DNA of 8,703 nucleotides from Synergistaceae bacterium UBA1037. GTDB lineage: Bacteria > Synergistota > Synergistia > Synergistales > Synergistaceae. The stretch covers positions 31,330 through 40,032 of the forward strand of contig DCEE01000027.1 of assembly GCA_002316795.1 (NCBI GenBank). Direction: 5' to 3'. The number at the start of each line of letters is the position of its first letter. The stretch's first letter is position 1. The position numbers and the translations under genes were made by a program. Below the pieces are notes generated by a model. It was not told where the DNA came from and ran no database searches. It saw only the letters and a list, made by a program, of their open reading frames with translations. Of the stretch, positions 5,992 to 8,703 are shown piece after piece.

Positions 5992-8295
5992 CTATTCGAT
6001 GATCTTATACCTCTTGAGGAGTTCCTGGTACTTGGCTTCCATCTGTGCTGCCTCGCTCGGGTCCTTTTTATAGGGATCCGAATTTTTTTCCGGAGCCTTT
6101 GCGTGCTCTGTATCCTTTGTCTTCTTAGTGGCAACGGGCGTATCAGCAATCGGCCCCGGAACTTCTGAGGCCGGCGTTTCCTGAGGCAGACCTTTCATCG
6201 CGAATTTGTAATGCGTCATTTCATCATCGACAGGAGCGAGGATAAGCTGCGGGGCATTTTCATCGGATCTTGCCGCAGAGAGGCTGCCTCCGTGCCACGG
6301 ACAGTGTGATGTGGGCGCGTGCCCTGCGGGAAGCAGTATGTTTGTCGCAGGACAGCCGCCCGAAGCCAGGAATCCGGTCTTCTTGCAGACGGTCACAGAC
6401 TCGACGCCCGCGTCAGGCGGCAGGATGAAAGTCTGGGGGAGTTTAAGTTTTTTTACCGCAAAGGAGACAAAATCCTTCCAGACAGGCACGGCAGCTACTG
6501 TGCCGGTCGTCCTGCCTCCGAGCGGCGTATGGTCGTCGTTCCCCACGTAAACCACAACGACGAGCCCGGGTATGCCGCCTGCAAACCATGCATCGGTCCA
6601 GTCATTCGTCGTTCCGGTTTTGCCAAATGTCTGATATCCCTCCACCTTTGCCTTTGCCCCGGTTCCCCAGAGGGCCACCTGCTCAAGCATCGACCTTGTG
6701 GCGACTGCAGTTGTCACTGAAATGGCGTTTGCAAGCTTGGGGCCGTTCTGTTCGATCGACTCACCGTTTTTTCCCCTGACCTCTTTGATCCCGTATGGTT
6801 CTATTTTGTAACCGTTGTTTGCGAACGTTGAGTAGGCAACAGACATTTCAAGAGGAGTCACGCTTGCCGTACCCAGAGCGAGAGAAAGGTCTTCCGGAAG
6901 GTGGGGAGTACTTATTCCGATCCTTCTGGCCATGTCTACCACCCTGCTTACGCCGTCTATCTGTGCAAGCCTCACAGCCACTGTGTTTATTGATCTTGCC
7001 AGAGCATCCATAAGGGTCACTTCTCCGTCATACTTGTCTCCGTAGTTTCCGGGTTCCCATCCGTTGGGGAAGAGAAGCGGTGCGTCCAGGAGATGGTCTA
7101 CCGCCCTGTAACCGTTTTCCAGCGCGGTCGCGTATACTATAGGCTTAAAAGCTGAACCGGGCTGACGGAATGCCTGGGTAGCCCTGTTGAATTTGCTTGC
7201 GTCAAAGTCCCTGCCGCCGACCAGGGCCAGGATCTCACCTGTGTTTGGGTCTATCGCTACGAGGGCTCCCTCGTGCTTCATCTTTGAAACAAGCTCTTCA
7301 GCCTTCTTTTGGAGGTCCAGGTCTATGGTGGTGTAAACGCGAAGTCCGCCTCTGTAAACCTGTTCCGTACCATAATTCGGGAGCAGTTTGTTGAAAAGGA
7401 TGTAGGAAACGAAGTGAGGTGAGTCTTTGAGGAAGAGGCTGCTTTTGTTTGCTTCTCTTTTAACCAGTTTTGGCTGTTCCTTAATGCCCGCGTCATAGTC
7501 TGATTTCGATATCCAGTCGAGGTCGAGCATCCTCTTGAGTACATATTCTCTTCTTCCGGCGGACATCTCTGAATTTCTGAAAGGGCTGTATGTTTCAGGT
7601 GCGGCTACAAGGCCCGCAAGCACAGCGGACTCGGTTATCGTAAGCTGGGAGGGTGATTTGCCGAAATAATTTTTAGATGCTGAGTCTATACCGTAAGCGC
7701 CGTGACCCATGTAGATGGTATTCAGATACATTTCAAGAAGCTGATCCTTGGTATATATCCTTTCAAGCCGAAGTGCGAGGATGGCCTCTTTTGCCTTCCT
7801 CACGATGGTCTTCTCCTTAGTCAGGAAAAGATTTCTAGCCAGCTGCTGTGTTATCGTGCTTCCGCCCTGCCTTGCACCGCGATGGAAAATATCTACTATT
7901 CCTGCCCTGAATATCGAAACAGGTCTTATTCCCGAATGGTCATAAAATCTGTCATCTTCAGCAGCAAGGATTGCTTTTACCATCCAAGGCGAGACAACAT
8001 CAAGCTTGACCCAGTTCCGGTTCTCCTGGAAAAGTCTAGTGATGACCTTCTCGTTCCTGTCGTATACTATTGTTGCCAGGCTGGGTTCGTGCCCGAGTAT
8101 CTCTTCGGTGGAGGGAAGCGACTGAGATATGTCCCTGATAAACAGGGCAAGAAAAACGGCCAGCAGAGCCGCGACCATCGCCGCGATAAGGGCTATGTGT
8201 GAAAATATACTGTTTAAAAAAAACTTTTTTTTCTTTCCCTGTTTCTTTTTCTTGTCGAGAGAAAAATTTTTGTCATTGAACTGCATCAAAGGCAT
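5992..8295 (-). CDS. Bifunctional class A penicillin-binding protein, PBP1A family (mrcA/ponA type)
   Basis: Membrane-anchored peptidoglycan synthase that polymerises lipid II glycan strands and cross-links their peptides outside the cytoplasmic membrane. The 767 residues run: lysine-rich cytoplasmic start (KKKKQGKKKK, 15-24), one membrane helix (about 33-53), GT51 glycosyltransferase (about 70-240) with catalytic Glu113 in EDDRFYDHSG, GGSTITQQLARNLFL, RKAKEAILALRLE and EMYLNTIYMGHGAYG, then the transpeptidase (about 310-615) with nucleophile Ser381 in SAFK, SIN (435-437) and KTG (559-561). After it come three cysteines (637, 648, 665) in VCKKTGFLASGGCP...HCPWH, usual for this family, and a Lys/Glu/Pro-rich tail to the C-terminus. 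Only ~170 residues separate the GT domain from SAFK, so the OB-like insertion of E. coli PBP1A is absent. ATG 8295 has GGAGG 11 bases upstream; ATG 8286 is a later alternative. Confidence 0.96.
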   Translation of the reverse strand: MPLMQFNDKNFSLDKKKKQGKKKKFFLNSIFSHIALIAAMVAALLAVFLALFIRDISQSLPSTEEILGHEPSLATIVYDRNEKVITRLFQENRNWVKLDVVSPWMVKAILAAEDDRFYDHSGIRPVSIFRAGIVDIFHRGARQGGSTITQQLARNLFLTKEKTIVRKAKEAILALRLERIYTKDQLLEMYLNTIYMGHGAYGIDSASKNYFGKSPSQLTITESAVLAGLVAAPETYSPFRNSEMSAGRREYVLKRMLDLDWISKSDYDAGIKEQPKLVKREANKSSLFLKDSPHFVSYILFNKLLPNYGTEQVYRGGLRVYTTIDLDLQKKAEELVSKMKHEGALVAIDPNTGEILALVGGRDFDASKFNRATQAFRQPGSAFKPIVYATALENGYRAVDHLLDAPLLFPNGWEPGNYGDKYDGEVTLMDALARSINTVAVRLAQIDGVSRVVDMARRIGISTPHLPEDLSLALGTASVTPLEMSVAYSTFANNGYKIEPYGIKEVRGKNGESIEQNGPKLANAISVTTAVATRSMLEQVALWGTGAKAKVEGYQTFGKTGTTNDWTDAWFAGGIPGLVVVVYVGNDDHTPLGGRTTGTVAAVPVWKDFVSFAVKKLKLPQTFILPPDAGVESVTVCKKTGFLASGGCPATNILLPAGHAPTSHCPWHGGSLSAARSDENAPQLILAPVDDEMTHYKFAMKGLPQETPASEVPGPIADTPVATKKTKDTEHAKAPEKNSDPYKKDPSEAAQMEAKYQELLKRYKIIE

Positions 8296-8306
8296 AATAA
8301 TTATGG

Positions 8307-8311
8307 CCTCC
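8307..8311 (-). promoter_or_regulatory. Ribosome-binding site of the PBP gene
   Basis: CCTCC on the + strand reads GGAGG on the coding strand, 11 bases before the ATG at 8295. The spacing is slightly long, but there is no better site for this start or for the internal ATG at 8286. Confidence 0.7.
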
Positions 8312-8323
8312 AGTCATAAATTG

Positions 8324-8346
8324 GATCCGGCAGGTTTCAGCGGATC
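8324..8346 (-). other. Hairpin in the likely 5' leader of the PBP mRNA
   Basis: GATCCG (8324-8329) and CGGATC (8341-8346) form a perfect 6-bp stem with an 11-base loop. It lies between the predicted transcription start (about 8378) and the ribosome-binding site. A second near-palindrome CTGATC/GGTCAG occurs at 8348-8361. Neither overlaps the ribosome-binding site and no known riboswitch is recognised. Confidence 0.4.
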
Positions 8347-8384
8347 ACTGATCTTGGTCAGAGTAAGCTACCATTTATATGTGA

Positions 8385-8393
8385 ATTATAACA
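8385..8393 (-). promoter_or_regulatory. Extended -10 promoter for the PBP gene
   Basis: On the minus strand TGTTATAAT (8393 to 8385) is a perfect TATAAT preceded by the TGn extension. The hexamer 17 bases further upstream, CAGATT (8413 to 8408), is a poor -35, which is common when the -10 is extended. Transcription would begin near 8378, giving a leader of about 80 bases. Confidence 0.55.
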
Positions 8394-8423
8394 CGGTAAA
8401 ATTTGCAAATCTGACGGCAAGAA

Positions 8424-8452
8424 TGACAGTATCTGTCACAGATGGGGATCTG
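8424..8452. promoter_or_regulatory. Overlapping palindromes upstream of the PBP promoter, possible operator
   Basis: TGACAG-TAT-CTGTCA (8424-8438) is a perfect 15-base palindrome. It overlaps ATCTG-TCA-CAGAT (8431-8443), which overlaps CAGAT-GGGG-ATCTG (8439-8452). The group lies just upstream of the poor -35 of the PBP promoter, at about -46 to -74 from its predicted start, a position typical for activator binding. Which protein would bind is unknown. Confidence 0.4.
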
Positions 8453-8530
8453 AACGGGACAAAAAAACTGAAAATATCAGCCATTTGAACAAGTTTGGAG
8501 GTTCTTTTTACTTTTAGGCCGGCTTTTCCC

Positions 8531-8579
8531 AAAAAAAATCAAAAACAGGCTTGCATTTTCCTCAAAAGCGTAGTATATT
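8531..8579 (+). promoter_or_regulatory. rRNA operon promoter with UP-like A-tract
   Basis: TTGCAT (8551-8556), a 17-bp spacer and TATATT (8574-8579) form a strong sigma70-type promoter. It is preceded by A8 at 8531-8538 and A5 at 8541-8545, in the position of an UP element. The start would be near 8586, about 100 bases before 16S rRNA. The C-rich stretch after the -10 (ACCACC) fits the GC-rich discriminators of growth-rate-controlled rRNA promoters; that control is inference. Confidence 0.75.
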
Positions 8580-8585
8580 ACCACC

Positions 8586-8685
8586 TGTCGCCGTTGCGAA
8601 CAGATGTTATTTCCGGCACACGGCGATACTGAACCTTGCCAATAGAATACAGTACGTAAGGAAATAAGCGAACGAGATCAGGAAT
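8586..8685 (+). other. rRNA operon leader with a 7-bp hairpin
   Basis: This transcribed leader precedes mature 16S rRNA. TCGCCGT (8588-8594) pairs perfectly with ACGGCGA (8620-8626) around a 25-base loop right at the predicted transcript 5' end. Within that loop TTATTTCC (8607-8614) is exactly complementary to GGAAATAA (8660-8667), which would give a pseudoknot. I do not see a clear BoxA antitermination sequence between the promoter and 16S. The 5' strand of the RNase III processing stem probably lies here, but its partner is outside the window. Confidence 0.5.
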
Positions 8686-8703
8686 CAAACGGAGAGTTTG
8701 ATC
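8686..8703 (+). rRNA. rrs: 16S ribosomal RNA, first ~18 bases only (truncated by the window edge)
   Basis: The window ends in GGAGAGTTTGATC, matching the conserved 5' end of bacterial 16S rRNA (GAGTTTGATC at E. coli positions 9-18, the universal forward-primer site). Counting back by the E. coli numbering puts base 1 near 8686; the exact 5' end may differ by a few bases. A strong rRNA-type promoter and leader upstream support the call. The rest of the small-subunit rRNA is outside the window. Confidence 0.9.

Larger units (their letters stand above)
8296..8685. other. Divergent regulatory region between the PBP gene and the rRNA operon
   Basis: No credible gene lies in these 390 bases; the frame continuing from 8129 to 8488 is antisense to the PBP gene over its first half and has no family features. 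From left to right it holds the PBP ribosome-binding site, a leader hairpin, an extended -10 promoter toward the PBP gene, overlapping palindromes, a stretch at about 8455-8530 where I see nothing I can name, an A-tract, the rRNA promoter and the rRNA leader. Confidence 0.8.

Noticed and set aside
8461..8480. Intrinsic terminator on the minus strand (CTGA, 5-base loop, TCAG, T7)
   Set aside because: The stem is only 4 bp and AT-rich, and no minus-strand gene lies upstream that would need it.
7702..8488. Plus-strand frames 7702-8202 and 8129-8488 as genes
   Set aside because: They are antisense to a well-supported PBP gene, lack domain features, and owe poly-Phe stretches to the complement of its lysine codons.
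8501..8510. BoxA-like GTTCTTTTTA antitermination site
   Set aside because: It lies upstream of the only convincing rRNA promoter, so it would not be transcribed from it, and it departs from BoxA after GTTCTTT.
8485..8513. Second upstream rRNA promoter from TTGAAC 8485-8490
   Set aside because: The hexamer at the proper distance, TTACTT, is a poor -10 box.

Overview
This is a bacterial chromosomal window holding four housekeeping genes and the first bases of a ribosomal RNA operon. In order: the 3' part of glyS (glycyl-tRNA synthetase beta subunit, +), ppdK (pyruvate, phosphate dikinase, +), a dgt-type HD-domain dNTP triphosphohydrolase (+), a class A penicillin-binding protein of the PBP1A family (-), and at the right edge a strong rRNA-type promoter with the first ~18 bases of 16S rRNA (+). 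No insertion sequence, CRISPR array, tRNA or prophage gene is visible.

Organism: an alpha2beta2-type GlyRS, PPDK, and a compact class A PBP without a large insertion between its two catalytic domains, together with moderate GC and frequent AGG/AGA (Arg) and ATA (Ile) codons, suggest an anaerobic, probably amino-acid- or sugar-fermenting bacterium. My best guess is Synergistota, with Clostridia-like Firmicutes as the alternative. This is inference from style and gene content; the visible 16S fragment is too short to place the organism.

Layout: glyS and ppdK lie 59 bp apart on the same strand and could be co-transcribed. ppdK is followed by a 315-bp non-coding stretch before dgt, and this is the most unusual part of the window. 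It carries (i) an imperfect inverted repeat about 39 bp per arm, each arm built from 10-11-bp units GGCAAGCNNTW; (ii) in its loop, a degenerate ATTCCC...GGGAAT palindrome; and (iii) immediately before the dgt ribosome-binding site, three tandem 25-26-bp units that each fold into a mini-hairpin with a T-rich loop. dgt and the PBP gene converge with only 7 bp between their stop codons. The PBP gene and the rRNA operon diverge from a ~390-bp regulatory region. That region holds an extended -10 promoter with overlapping palindromes on the PBP side, and an UP-element-like A-tract plus TTGCAT-17-TATATT promoter on the rRNA side.

The genes do not form one pathway: they cover translation (glyS, 16S rRNA), PEP/pyruvate metabolism (ppdK), nucleotide pool control (dgt) and peptidoglycan synthesis (PBP). 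I did not find a new multi-gene system. The features worth a second look are the ppdK-dgt repeat region, the PBP/rRNA divergent region and a possible pseudoknot in the rRNA leader.
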